64,000 nt of DNA, taken from assembly GCA_036768485.1 (NCBI GenBank), contig JAVLUZ010000142.1:4854049-4918048 (forward strand), written 5' to 3'. Below the pieces are notes generated by a model that was given only the letters and a program-made list of their open reading frames with translations, made no database searches and had not been told where the DNA came from. Of the stretch, positions 1 to 13,500 are shown one piece after another (positions within the stretch are counted from its first letter, which is position 1; each line of letters opens with the position of its first letter). Source of the DNA: Mermis nigrescens. Taxonomy: Eukaryota; Nematoda; Enoplea; Mermithida; Mermithidae. The position numbers and the translations under genes are program-made.

Positions 1-180
1 TCTAGACCCCGAAATTGAAAAATTGGAAATTTTGTGATGAAAATGAGACAAAATAAGGGTGTCAAAAATGGATGAAAATTAAAAATTTTAGTCAAAAGTG
101 CTTTTAATTGGCCAGAAATTTGGAAAACGTAGTTTTAAGGCTATTTTAGCACTCATACCAGTTTTTACAGTGATTATGAC

Positions 181-427
181 CATACGTGGGCAGCAAGAAA
201 ATTCTGGGGGATGCAAGATTTATTGAAGGTCAAAAAATGGTCTTAAAAATGATGGTATGGCAATAAAAACACCATTTTTCGACGTTTCTCATCAAGCGCT
301 ATCCATTGGCATCAAAAAATTGCGAAAAAAACGAAAAAATTTTCAAAATTGAATTCTGGGGGGGGGTATTTTGATTTCTGGGGGGGTATTTTGGTTTCTG
401 GAGGTTGCATACCCCACGCCCAGGTGT
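181..427 (+). mobile_element. CATACRTGGGC-end element inside another repeat
   Basis: Starts CATACGTGGGCAGC and ends CACGCCCAGGTGT. Duplication GATTATGAC at 172-180 and 428-436. The host repeat (about 1-520) resumes afterwards, ending in GGCCATGCTGAGCATCTATG. Confidence 0.92.
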
Positions 428-2068
428 GATTATGACCCAAAAAGCTCATTTACTAGCCCCGTGACTGGCTGACTCCCAGATCGGCCATGCTGAGCATCTA
501 TGCTCCCCACCATTAACGATAATCCAACATACTTGGCGATGTGATGAATGGTTTAATGACTTAGCCATCCTTCTTCCGAATTTCTCTGGCGCATTGAGCC
601 GGATAATATTCATTACATCAATTGGCTTTGATTGCAGCATGGAAAATCTTATTTTTGTTCTATAAAATATTTCTTTGAATTCGGTTAAGATTTTTAACTG
701 ATCTTAATATTTTACAGTTTTTTAAAAGACGCTTTTAGCAATTTTTATATGGAGTTTCAGCGAAATTGCCGAAAATATTCGACCTTTTCGGGCTGAATAT
801 CTGATACAGTTATGTTTTGCTGTAAAATCTGCAAGAATTTTAGCAAAGTTGATATCTTAATTTTTGAAATTCGCAAAATTTTCCGGCGTCGCGTCGGAAA
901 ATTCTGATAACACGGATGAGGATAAAAATCAATAATAAACATGGTATCAATCTATGAAAAAATTTTAAATGTCATTTGACGCATAAAAACGAATTTTCGG
1001 GTGCCGCCCGCTTACAGAAATTCTGTCGCCAATAAACGGATCGGGTTTTCGTGAGCATTTTTACAGAAGCATTTTTTTAACATTTTTTACGAAATTATTT
1101 TTTACATCTTTACATTTTTACCCCATTTTTTCAACCTTACGGTTGTGTAATTATCGACCTCGCATCCAAAAGCATGAATTTTTAGTAAGATTCAAAAAAC
1201 ATTCCTATGTTCTGGCTGAAAATGCTTAAAAACCTGATCTTTCAAGAAAAATGCAGAAAAACAATCCTGAACAAACAATTTTAGCAAGACAACTGTGAAC
1301 TTTAGGTTTCAGCCAGAGAGCTATATTGTGCTGGATTGGACTGAAAATGGTTTAAATGCTTTTAAAAAAAGCCGTAAAACCACCCAAATTTATAATTTCT
1401 GGCCCTTTCAAACATTTATCAGGAAAATTTTAACTTTCATCCTTTTTTGGCTCAATTTCGCTTATTTTCTGCAGCCAACTTTTTCTTCCACCTTCTGATG
1501 AGGTTTTATTGATTTTTATGTATTTCCAATCTGTCTATCATAGTGGGCTTGTCCACTTTACTAAGAGAGGAGTTCTTCTTTGGAATATATGCTAATTAGA
1601 ATTATTTGATATGACGGGCCGATCGCGAGTACGCGTAGTCTCGCTGTTTACTTTGTTTTTATGACATTCCTCACGTTCGTCGCTTTTAATTACATCTAAA
1701 ATCCATAAAACAACCGCCCAGGTGTTCTCCGAGCTTAGTGCACCTCACCTCGATTGGACTAAAATAAGCGGCTCTGAAGCTAACGCCTAATTTCGAATCC
1801 TTCCGCCTTCGTTCATTCAACGTACGTGTGTATGTAAATTAGGACATCGTTGTTTGTTCAGCTTATTGTGTATAAACATTACTCATTCGTGCGCTACACA
1901 ATCCGCTAGCATCAACTTTTCTCAGAGCAGTTAGCCGTGCGAAGCTAATACCGGAAGTTAAGGTCCCAGTTGACGCCCCAAACATCCGAATTTTAGTATA
2001 CCTACCCGGGCTTCCGAAAATTAGCGGCACGATTTAAGGTATTAACCAACCAGGCTTGCCCGAGATTG

Positions 2069-2102
2069 ATGAGACAGGACTCGTTTTTGGACGGCAAACT
2101 AT
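2069..2102 (+). other. Weak candidate first coding exon
   Basis: ATG followed by RQDSFLDGKL and a strong donor (T|GTAAGC) at 2103, in the CpG-richer region. Could be a 5' exon of the RasGAP gene, but no intermediate exons were found to test this. Confidence 0.2.
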
Positions 2103-4510
2103 GTAAGCTTCAAATTTCGTTCTCTTATCTTTTAACTGCGTATAGCCCTCTTGGTGCCTACCTGACCTACCTTTATACGTCGTGTCCAGTTACGCCGATT
2201 GCTCGGCTCATTCACGATTTACTTACCAAATTTTCATTCACAATTGCCTTTTTCGTTCGTCGTTGTCCCAGGTACGAAATCGTCTTATATCGAACGTACG
2301 GGCCAAGGATAGATCCCACAATTATTTGTTTAAGCCCCCAGCGTGACTAGGTATCATTAAGGACGCTATCTCCTCTTCGCTACGTCACGAGAGTCGTTCC
2401 ATCATTTCTTGACAACTTGTCGTTTGTTTCGTTCGTTCTGCAATTCATTCATAGGTTTCCAATAGGAAAATATAGGCCGTTTCTTTTTTTACTACACTAC
2501 TCGTTCCAGGCGTCGTTATTACGATTACGTGGGCGATTCTCATCAATGAATGATTGAGATCGACGACTGCGAATTATCTGTTATATTTTCCTTAAATGGC
2601 TCATTTATAATTAGATTCGTCAATATTTAAATTTGATGGAAAATCGATAATTCAGTTATACGTGCGTACGAACTAATTTTATTCGAGTTGTCTTCCTTCA
2701 TTTGGTCACGTAATTGTAATAATATTGGATAATCAACGGAAATTAATCTATTATTTCCGATATTTTTGCACTGGGGTACCTAACCTACCTATTTCTCAGA
2801 GTCTAGCTCGACCAGACATTCACTCGAGGTTTTGGGGTCTAGAACCCTTAGAATGGAAAGCTGGGAAATTTTCTAGGGCAAATAAGACGAAAATGGAGAA
2901 CGTAGATAGATTAAAATCAATAATTTTCTGCAAAATACTTGAAAATTATCATAACCTAGTTTTTCATGCTATTTTAGCATATATGTATATCAGTTTTTGA
3001 GACCATGTTGGCTCGAGAAAACTTGCTGATCCTCCCCAGACTGGTCATACTGTGCATCTATGTTCTTCACTGATATTTTCCAAATAAATTATTTCGATTT
3101 AATCGTTTACTCTTGTAAGCGATCTATAAGAATGCGCTTTATGTCTCTCGACAAAGCAGTTTCATTTGTGCTGCTTTTACTGATAACATCTGACTTTTTT
3201 CGCTCTGAATTGCAACATTTGCTGCTTTATGCTTCTCGTGTTGATCTTATATCGAAAAATTCTTAAGCCTAGGTAAATGTCAGATGAAGTAATATTGTTT
3301 CAACGTTTTCGCGATTTTTCATAAAGGCACCGGATTGATTCATTTGTCGATAATTTAACAAAAAATTGATTCATGCGACGATAAACCCGGAAAATCACGC
3401 CACTTAAGCAACCAATTCATTTTGTTGATATTACGTGCACAACGTATTATTTGATGTACCTATAAATAGTTATAATTGCAAAAAATTCAGTGCATCTATA
3501 AATCAGCTTATGCCCACGGTACATAAAATCCCTTTTTACTGTGAAATCAGACCATAAATTGTGATTTTTGAGCTCAGTATGAGAATGAAAAAATGCTGAT
3601 GCATTAGACTTGTCAAATCGTCACCCGAAATAGTCGTCGTCCTCGTTCTTGTCGACGATATTACGAATTTTCGTCTAAGCTTACACATCGTCATCGTCTA
3701 TGGTAAACGAATTAGTGTTTGATACGTTTCATTTCATCAAATTTCTTTTTCAACAAATTTCGAAAAAAATCCAAAAAATAATTTCTCCTCAGCAGACTTT
3801 TTTGTACAATGCAATTTTGAGGCGCAAAAAAGATTTTTTGAGCGGTCTTTGTACAATGTACAAAGTGACAGTAATTTTAACACTTTTTTGCGCTTTTTTT
3901 ACCATAATTTCGAAAAATTAATGCCACAATTATGGTCTCTTTAGCTCCAAGTACGTAAATTAAACACTCCGAAGTCAATTTTGTACAATCTCAAACGTTT
4001 AAAAGCTGACTCAGTCATTTTTCGCATCTATCTGTTGTGTTTTTTAGAGATTTTATACTGAAAGAAATGTAATTATTTGACAACTTACACTATTTTGCTG
4101 TTTGAAGATAAAATTAACTTCCTTATGTGTATGTTAAGAATTCAGTCAGCATAAGTATTGCATTCGCAATATCATCTCTGATGCGTCCTCAGTCCAGGTT
4201 TACGTGTAAATTTAGCTGAAAACTCAAAAAATTTGAATATCATAAACTGAATTTGGAACAAAGTAACAATTTTGGACAGCAATCGGGTCGCAAGTTACAG
4301 ACTCGTAACATATAAGATATATATTTATTTACTACAGTTTACCTATATGTTAAGCGTACAAAAAAATTTCGCTCCTGCAAGACTTTCGGGGATCTTTGAT
4401 CAAGTGCAAAGAGGTTCGTAAAAACAATGCCTCTCAATTAAAATATAATCTTGTTTATTTTTGAGGCAATTTTTATATTAAAAGTTAAATAATCCATTTG
4501 TCATTGGAAC

Positions 4511-4880
4511 ACGATTTATAACGCGAAGTTGATCACTCAACCGACGCTTCGCATTTTTATTTCAAAGTTATTAAAAATGAAACTGAATGAGTTGATTGTT
4601 CACTGTTGCCTTTTTCCCGCCATAATTTTTCTCGTCACACTGATAATCGAACATCATTGACACTTTTACTGAATTCATTCGTGACCTTTATACGTATAAA
4701 GTTTGTTTTTTTCGTCAGTCTTATGCGCCAAAATCCCTAGTCCCTTAGATAACTCTCACGAGTTGGACAATATTTTTTATTTATTGATGTTCACATGTCT
4801 ATCTTGTTTCTGGCGAAAAGTATAATTTATGACGGTAAATACGATTCATAACGCGAAGTTGATCACTCAACCGACGCTTC
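4511..4880 (+). repeat. 40 bp direct duplication 330 bp apart
   Basis: Positions 4511-4550 and 4841-4880 differ at one base (ACGATTTATA / ACGATTCATA start, then identical to ...CGACGCTTC). The surroundings share nothing. Contains GCGAAG / CTTCG at its ends. Confidence 0.9.
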
Positions 4881-7425
4881 ATTACATTATAACTTCCGAT
4901 TACTCTTTCCGGCCTTCAATGGATCAGTGAGTATTGCTCTTTTTGACCAGGATTTCCGCACACTTGCATTCGTTTTGCCTTATATTCACGTAATTTTCTA
5001 CTTCTTTGACTTGCCTGGAATCGGTATTTTTAAGCGATTTTTTATTAATGATTATAGACATCAAAAGTTCCGTTAGGTAGTCGTATTTTAAAAATGTTTT
5101 GTTTGTCTTAACAATGCCTGAAAATACGACTTGAAAGTATGAAAACTTTCTGAAGCTTTGCGATTCAGTTTTCTACAGTATTTCATTAGATAACACGAAA
5201 GTAATCATTATTATTAAGAGAGGAAGATAATTAGATTGAAAGCGAGTTGAAAACAATGGAAAGAACAAAATTCTTTCTAGTCATTCATTAGTCCAAACGA
5301 ATCAGAGAAAAGATCGGAAAATGGTGGGTTTTATAGATTCAGTCTCCACATATAATTACTCAATTCGGCGCTATGTGCTAGCAGTTTTTGACACTTTCCC
5401 AAAAATGTTTGCTCTACTCGAGCGAAGTCGTATGCTGACTGGTATGGTGTCGAAGTGTAAGCTGAGGCAAGAGGCTCGGATCTTTCCTTCTAAGTTGATC
5501 TGTGTGAATTTCTACAAATTTCAAGCTTGAACATGATTATGCAAAAATTTAAATTGTTTCCTATATTTTTCGTTTAATTTTCCAAATTATTTTTATCTTT
5601 ATCACTGTTAGCAAGATACCCATGAGTCTCACAAAAGCGCATATAACGCAAATGAGGGTGGTATCGGTTGAATAAGTGACATTTGCTTCGAAATTGAAAT
5701 CGCTCTCGCTGTTCCTATTTTTAACTCCATTCTTACATTCTCGTTGCTTCTCTTGCACAGCTATCGCTATAACAAACTAGCTGACTTAGTGCATGCACGA
5801 TGAAATGAAGGTCCAGCTTCGGTTATAAAAAACATCGAAAATTGGCGCGAAGGCCTACAAAGTGTTGGCTGATGCTCTTTTCTTCCAACTAGCTATGTGC
5901 AGGTTGAATCATGCGCGCAAATTAGCTTTGTGTGTTTTTGCTTATTCGTTTCGCAATTTCTTTTGCTTGCATTATAGCACCATGTTCAGCCGTGTTATAT
6001 TCAACTCCTAAAATTGCTGGTATGATTTCAAATCGTTTTGTACCTATAATTTTGATTTTGTCAGTTACCGTTAATCAAAATGACCAGAAGTACTTAAATT
6101 TTTTCGGTGTAGCTTTGACGCTGTGTTGTTTCATGCTAGTGTATCTTATCTCTGAACAATTGAAATTTCTGTGACTTACTAGTTTGTGTTCCATTTGATT
6201 AGATTTTCATTTTATTTCACTTTTTCATCAATTACATCCATCTGTGTTTTCGGTTCCAGTAGCAAATTTCACTTCCAGTAGCGAATTTCAGTCGATTTTC
6301 ATTTCCAACAGAAATTTCAGTCAAATATGGGAGAAATACTTGTTGGCCTGTATCCAGGATCTTATGTATTTGGGAGGGGGAAAATGATAAGTTAGGTATC
6401 ATTTTTTGAATGAAGGCGTTTTTGAAGTCCTCTCAATGAGCTCTATACAATCGTGCAGATCATTTGAGAAACAAGTTCAAAAAAATCTAAAATAATAAAA
6501 TAATTCAAAATAATAGAATAATTTTAAAAGATTCAAAATAATCTAATCTGATCTTAAATCTAAATTTCTATCTAAAAAATCAATCTAAATTTCTATCTAA
6601 AAAATCTAAAATCTGTTTATCTATTTACTGAATACGTTCCCCTTGTCTAGCTCAAATTTGAGCGCTTAACAAGACGAAAATTACACGTAAGCAATAGGTG
6701 CATCAAGAAATTTTTCACTCACGAGCTCAAAAGTATATGTGCTAAAACCCGTTTGGCTGTATTTTAAACGCAAATTGAGAATTTTTCTTCTTTCTTTTCG
6801 AGAACCCTTGAGAAAAACAAGAAAAATTTTGCATTTCTGAGACCCCTTTGAAAAGGGCGAGAGTACTCTTACAATTAAGCATCCTTAGGTAATATATAGC
6901 TATTTTGTATTTACAAAATTATAAACGCATTTGAAAGATTAATCAGGCGACAGCAATTTCTCTCAGAAGGACATTTCTTCAATAATTATTGCGCTATTCA
7001 ACTTGCATATCAAATTCAGGCTGTGCATTGTGCATTGACCGTTTATGTCCAGCACTGATTCTATTTTGGGGCGAAAGGATGTCGCTTGTTCGTTGGATTA
7101 AATTACTATGTAATCTTTTGAGTTATTTTTAGCCTAAATGTCCAATTTTTCTGACCGAATAATCCTTAACCTATCAATTCTAAGTCAGCCTGAGAACCTT
7201 TTTGTATTTAACTTGTCGTGCCTCTTAAATTCTTTATGATTTTAGTATGCATTGGTGCTGTGAAATGTTCAACAAATTTCAGCTGGCCCTTATACCTTTA
7301 TTGTAACCTGTTTTTTTAAGCATGGATTAAAATTGCTCGTAAAATTCTTCCAGATTAGCGAGCAACGCCAACATTCAAATCGCCATTTATGCGTTTATTC
7401 TAGAATTCGTTAAATTTTTAAATAG

Positions 7426-7510
7426 GATAATGGATTCGACTGTTAGAGAAGAAAATTATTTGCAGTTGTGGATATTCGCCGCTAAGGGAATCGCTCCTAA
7501 AAAGCAATAC
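7426..7510 (+). CDS. raskol: RasGAP exon: start of C2 domain
   Basis: Reads [20 protein letters not shown], matching the first C2 strand of SynGAP-type proteins (LKLWIIEARELPPKKRY). The acceptor is AATAG at 7424-7425. One base completes a codon from an unseen upstream exon. An ATG lies at 7430, so this could also be a start. The 3' boundary is irregular (see findings): the next exon continues correctly only through a non-GT-AG junction within a repeated ATAC. Confidence 0.75.
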
Positions 7511-10500
7511 GTTGACATGACATTCTTATCTTTTTTTGTGTATATAGTTTTAGTCTTCCTAAAAAATTTTTTACTCCTATTCCCTTCATTTTTCGTGCGA
7601 AATGGCTTTTTGCAGGCCCATTCTCTTTGCCTTTCGTGAAACATCTCGTTTATTTGCAATCACCTTTTCTGAGATTGGTTCCACTTGAGCCTATCCCATT
7701 GAAACTCCTTTCTGACTATTTATTTTTTTACATTCGTTTGGTAGCACTTGCATGCTTAATACCTGGCTTCGCAAAGATCCATTTTTTAGCATGCTGGTTC
7801 TGCGTAAAAATGTATATTCAGCCAATAAGACGTAGCAGGTTCTGGTCTTGATTAATGGAATCGACGTACTTGGAATTAGAATTATTTTGACATTTTTTAA
7901 ACATTATTTTGGTCTTTTTATTTTTTGAACAAATAACTATTTTTGAAGCTCTCGATTGCATTATTTTTTATAGATGTTCAATATTTATTTTTGGGATGTA
8001 ATGTTTATTTTTTAATCTTTCATTTACATTTTTAACACTAATCCGGGGGCCATCCGACTTGAAACGTCATGTGAATTTGGTGTATAACAAAGATGAAGTA
8101 AAAACTACTTTGATTTAGAGTACCGACTGAGTGAGCATTTTCGCTGGAATTGGTTGGTCGTTTTGTCAATTTCGGATCTCATTTTCCCTTTATATTTTTC
8201 GTGTTTCTCTGGGGACTCAACACAGCCCAGCCTTACGCTCATGTGCCTTTTTGTCATTTTGTGCACTTATGCTTTCAAACAATTTGTGTCTAATTGTCAT
8301 AATATGTACAAGAAAACACTTTTTGCTTTATTGCTATTATTAGTATTAAGAGAGTCAGCAAAATTAATGCGCGAAAAATGGTTTTTAATGCTATTTTAAA
8401 TGTACAGACTTCTGACTGGAAATTGAATGAATCGTATTCTTAGTAAGTAAATGATCCTGCTAAATGCAGAGGGTGACAAATTTTACTTAAATTTTTTTTG
8501 AATTGTAGTCCAACTTCTGCGTTTTGAGAAGACTACTCCTTCTTTTTATCGCAATCTTTACAATTAAGCGCTTATGCTTCTAAATACCAGATTTATTTTA
8601 ATTATAGATACTTTTGCGAAATCTGCTTAGACAACGTTCGGAGTTTACGAACCACTACGAAAATAAAAACTAGCGACGAGTGCTTCTGGGGCGAACATTT
8701 CGAGCTCAAGTAGGTTTTTGACCTTAGAATTTCACCATTATAAACGCGATATTGTAAAAATAATTATTCTTATTTCTATTAATATTATTTGTTGTTACCT
8801 ACTATTATAATCAAAACTGGACAAATACTGGTCTTCCCATTATTATATCATTATTATTGTATTATTATTATTATTCCCTTTATTACTAGTATTATATTCT
8901 TTCCATTACTGTCCTTCCCATTAGTATTATCTTTCTGGTATTTTCCATTCCCATCAATGGTTAGTTTGTATAGTCTGGGTTATTAGTGTTTTTCAAAGAT
9001 AATTATTTATTTCTATGTTTACTGATTTACTCTACCTACTCGTATTTCTTCTTTCGATCTTTCTGTCAATGTTTTCTTTGCTTATACATTTTTTCCTTTC
9101 TATTTTCCCTTGTTTGTCGTATTTCAGATTGTTTTTCATAAATTTTTGCGGGAATTAGTCGTTTCAGTTTGGCAACGTATTTTTTAGCCGAATACCTAAA
9201 CTGAGCAAAATTACCGTCGGCTTGTACAAAGATTTTGATGTAAGAAAGCGTAAATTTCGTGGCAATAATCTAGTCGGCCATGTTGATATTCCCGCGCATT
9301 GCATCACTGCCCGGTACCCGGTGGAAAAATGGTTAGTTTGCTAACTTGGATTTATTGTAGTATCATGGTGACTATTTTTCGGTTGATATGTTTTCATTGT
9401 TTTAGGAAATCAGTTTGCACTTTTTGGACCGAAATAACATTTAATTTATAAAAAATTTGCGCGCTTAAATTATAAAATTTTGTCTGATGTTGTTTTTATT
9501 GCGCTTTTTTGGATAGCTTGTTATAATTTACTCTTTTATTATTGTAATGTCTTAACTGTGTGGTCGTATGGCTGGCACTCCACTTGTTATGAAAGAATAA
9601 ATCCAAAATTTTTTCGTCTGTTCTAGAAATATCTAGATAAATTTGCTAATATAAAAAATATTCAAAAAGAAATAGAAAAGATGTGCTTAGGAAGCAACAA
9701 AGAAAGCGAGACGCGAGACTGCGCTAGTACTTGATTAGACACGCTTACAAGAAGACAAGAAGACATAAATATGGGTAGCTTTTGGGGATCAGACCTCCAA
9801 AAAGGACAGATGGGTAAATCGTATGGGCTAAATAGAGCAAACTTAGGGACCCAAAAACAAATAAACAGCTTTTTCATAAACGTGCTCAAAATCAAGTAAA
9901 ACTGTCAAATAGAGCTGTTTTAATTTCACTAAAGCAAAAAACATTGGTATTTTGTTCTCCATTTAGCCGCACTTGCAATCTAATATGTTGTGATTATATA
10001 AAGTGAGTCATAATTCTAGCGAACCCAGATTGACAAATTTAGGAAATTACCGCTGAAATTTTGAAAATCGAGATCTTTAGAAAAAGTGCTAAAAGTGCCT
10101 TAGGCTATTATGATTGACTTCATTTAATAGACAGGTTCGAGGACATATAATTGATCCCTTGACCACCATAAGGGTCATGTTCATACATGGGCGTGGGGGT
10201 GTGTCTGGATCCCTCCCAGAATCCGCTGGACTTTCCGGAAATCGAAAGACCCCCAGAATTGAATTTTTTGTGCTTTTTTTGGCTATTTTGCCCCATCAGA
10301 CCCCCTCAGCATTGGGATACTGCCCAAGTATGGTCATTTTCTTTCAATCTATTGTATCGTCATATATTTTTAAACTATTTTTACGTCTTGATATCTACTT
10401 ATAAGGTATCCAATAACGACGCCTCTTGGTAGTTCAAAACTGGCCGCGGTTTCGTTACGAATCAAGGCGCGTTTTCAAACCGTTGTTATTTTGCCTCTGA

Positions 10501-13500
10501 GAGCTTATGACCCCTTATTGCAAGTAATCAGCATACATCCAATTTTTGAAAGAGTCTCTAGATTCAAGCCGGCTTGAAAATGCAATTTGGCCAAAATTAG
10601 CATTTTTTAATCGAAATATTTTAATTAAGAATAACGCATAGAAAATAAATTGGAAACAACGAAAATTTATAAATATTTTCATTTCTAGCTATTGAACTTG
10701 AATTTCCATACTCCTAGCCACACGCGTGCCGCATTGGAATTCTAAGGGTCAGTCCCAAAAACTTTTTATTAAGTGTTTTTAAATTAAAAACGGTGAATGC
10801 GCTTAAAAATCACTATTTTTTACGTTTCTGATTTTGCTCGTTGTTTTTAGAACATTAAAATGAAAAAAATTAAAAATAAATTCAAAAATTTGAGTTAATT
10901 GAATAAAATATAGTCGAAAAATAAGTAGTGCTGAAAAATTGGCAATTTTTAAATAAAAGGGCACTAAAGGGGCTTAAATCCGGACATTTTCTACGATTTC
11001 TTTGTAAAGTCTGAAATTATGAAGTTTAAACCCTGTAAGAGCACGTATGGTCTTAAATTTTTCTATACTAATATTTTTTACTTCTTGCTTAACTTATTTT
11101 GATTTTCTTTTTTTATCCTGTTTTATTTTTTATTTCACTTTCTAATATTCGAATCAAAAATATTGAAAATTAAGTGAAATTGTACTTGCAGCATTTGAAA
11201 TCCGACTACCTCGCAGTTTGTGATGCCGTCGATAATTTGACCAGTGTGAAAGCGAAAGTGAGATTTGTAGTAGATCATTAGTAGGAGTATTTTTATTCAA
11301 TTATTAGCTTCGCAGGAAGATATAGCCACGTGCATTGTTCGGATTATGCACAATCAAAATTTAGCCAAAGATTTTCTATGTGATCTCGTTATACAAGAAG
11401 TTCAAGCTTTAGGTATCGAATTTAATTTTTTTAAATTTGTTTATTTTAAGAAATTTAATTTTAATGTTTCAGATAATTTCCATTTAATGTTTCGTGGCAA
11501 TTCGTTAGCTACGAAAGCCATGGAAGCTTACATGAAAATCGTCGGTGAAGATTATCTTAAAGATACGCTATCGGATTTCGTTGAACAAATATTGACCAGC
11601 AAAGTAGTCTATGAGGTACATGGATTTTTATGACGTTTTCTAAATATTTAATAACTTCATTTACTTGTTGTTTTTCCTTTTCTTTCTTATTTCTGTCCTT
11701 GATTTCACTTGTGAAATTAAAATAGCTCTGGAGTCTTAAACCCGTTGCTTTTTAAAATATGTTAACGATGTGAGCCATTGAGGTATTTTGCATTATATGC
11801 GATTGCTTTGAATTTCCTTTTCGGTAGCTAACTTTAGAAGAATGAGATTTCAGCTGATAATTGTAAGATTATTTGGTAGATAATCAGTTTATGGTAATCA
11901 TTATCATCGTCGTAATTGCTGTTTTTCACATATTTAAGCTTGTGTTATTAATTTTGAAGCTTCTTATGTATTTATCAATTTGTCCGAAGTATCTGATTTT
12001 ACTATGAAGTCCTTGACGCGGAAATTTAAATACTATGGATCATTTAGTTTTTAGCACTCATCACTTTATTACTATTTTCCCAAATTCAAATTTACTTTAT
12101 GCGTTTTTTGATTTTATCTCTTTTTAGACCATGTTTTGTCTCATGCATACTTTATTCTAATTACTTGTCTTTTACATTGTTGTTCAACGTTTTTTATTTT
12201 TTTGAAGGGTGCTTTGTAGTTTGTCAAATTATGACTCGTTTTTCATCATGGCTAAACATTCTTTTTATTTTATGGCAGTGTTCTTACGATGGTTTTGAAA
12301 TTTTTCCTTCTTATTATTATTATTATTAATATTATTTATTATTATTGTTATTGTTATTATTATTGTAATTATTATTGTTATTATTATTATTATATGCCAT
12401 TTAATTATGATATACATTTTCGTAGTTTAAGCTCCTCTTTTTGCCGTATGAAGTTAAATGTACTACTTACCCGACTGGATTCTTCATAATTTTACCTTTA
12501 AATATTTTTATTACTCAGCTAATTAATTTTATTTCTAATTGATTAATTTCGTAATTAATTTAAACATTTTTGATTATATTTTTGTTGGATATTTCTAGTC
12601 ATAGGTATCTATATATTCTGCATGCATTCTTCAATGCTTTTTTATTGATAAAGTGATTCTGAACAATATAACGCTTGTCTTTATGTAGGTTGATCCATCA
12701 AAAATAACGAATCTCGCCCTTCTGTCTAAACACAGACAGTGTCTGATGGATTGGGCTAAGTCGATTTGGCAGAAGATTGTTTCGTCCGCTTACGATTTTC
12801 CGAGGTAATCGAATTAATCGCTAGTCGGACTAAAAACTTCAGAATTCAGATAATTTTCCGAGATTGAAGTTTTCATGAAATTGCAGTAAAGTTTTGTAAA
12901 CTTTGCCAAACTAATTTTCTTACATTAAGAAAGTTTTTGTTAACAACTTAATTTTAAGGAATCACTTTTTGTCTTGAAAAATTGTTTTTTTAAAATTATT
13001 TTTCGTGCAAAATCTTTGCATTCATTTAAATCTTTGTCGTCAAAAAGGATCTCAAATAAGTATTTTAATGTTTTGGTCTAAGCTTTATTTGTTTACTTCG
13101 TGCCATAGCGGTTTCAAAAAAATCTATAAATACTTTACAAAGTTATATTGTCAGATTTCTAAAGCTTATATCTTAAAGTATCTGAATTTTTTCTGATTAG
13201 TGCATTTACAATCGGTTTTTCCGCTGAGATCAAATTGAATAACCTTGCTCTTTTTTGGACATATTTCTCCGGATTCAACGTCTTGTAAAATTACAGATTT
13301 AAATAGATTTTCGAAATTCATAGTTTTCGATCTCGCAGTGCTAACTTTGATATTTGAATTAATTACCTATCTGAAATTTTTCCTTATATTTTTCTGATTT
13401 TAACCAAGTTTAAGTTAAATGCTACTTGTTAAAGGCTGGTTTATGGTCTTGTTTAGAGGTTCTAGATTACGCAAGCACTCCCGTAAACGAATATTTATTT

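Larger units (their letters stand above)
521..7425. other. Long stretch without a secure gene
   Basis: Mostly AT-rich. Points of note: a CpG-richer, non-repetitive part at about 1600-2420 that could be a promoter/first-exon region; a repeat copy at about 2780-3062; a 40 bp direct duplication at 4511-4550 and 4841-4880. Short ORFs here show no domain, and no PH-domain exon of the RasGAP was found. Confidence 0.5.

Noticed and set aside
5932..6174. 80-codon hydrophobic ORF (+)
   Set aside because: Could pass for a membrane protein, but AT-rich DNA yields such Phe/Leu/Ile-rich frames by chance; no splice sites, codon bias or known motif.
10114..10432. 96- and 81-codon ORFs (+)
   Set aside because: They run through a transposon (10182-10331); the true exon here is 10406-10523 in the same region, chosen by phase and family match.
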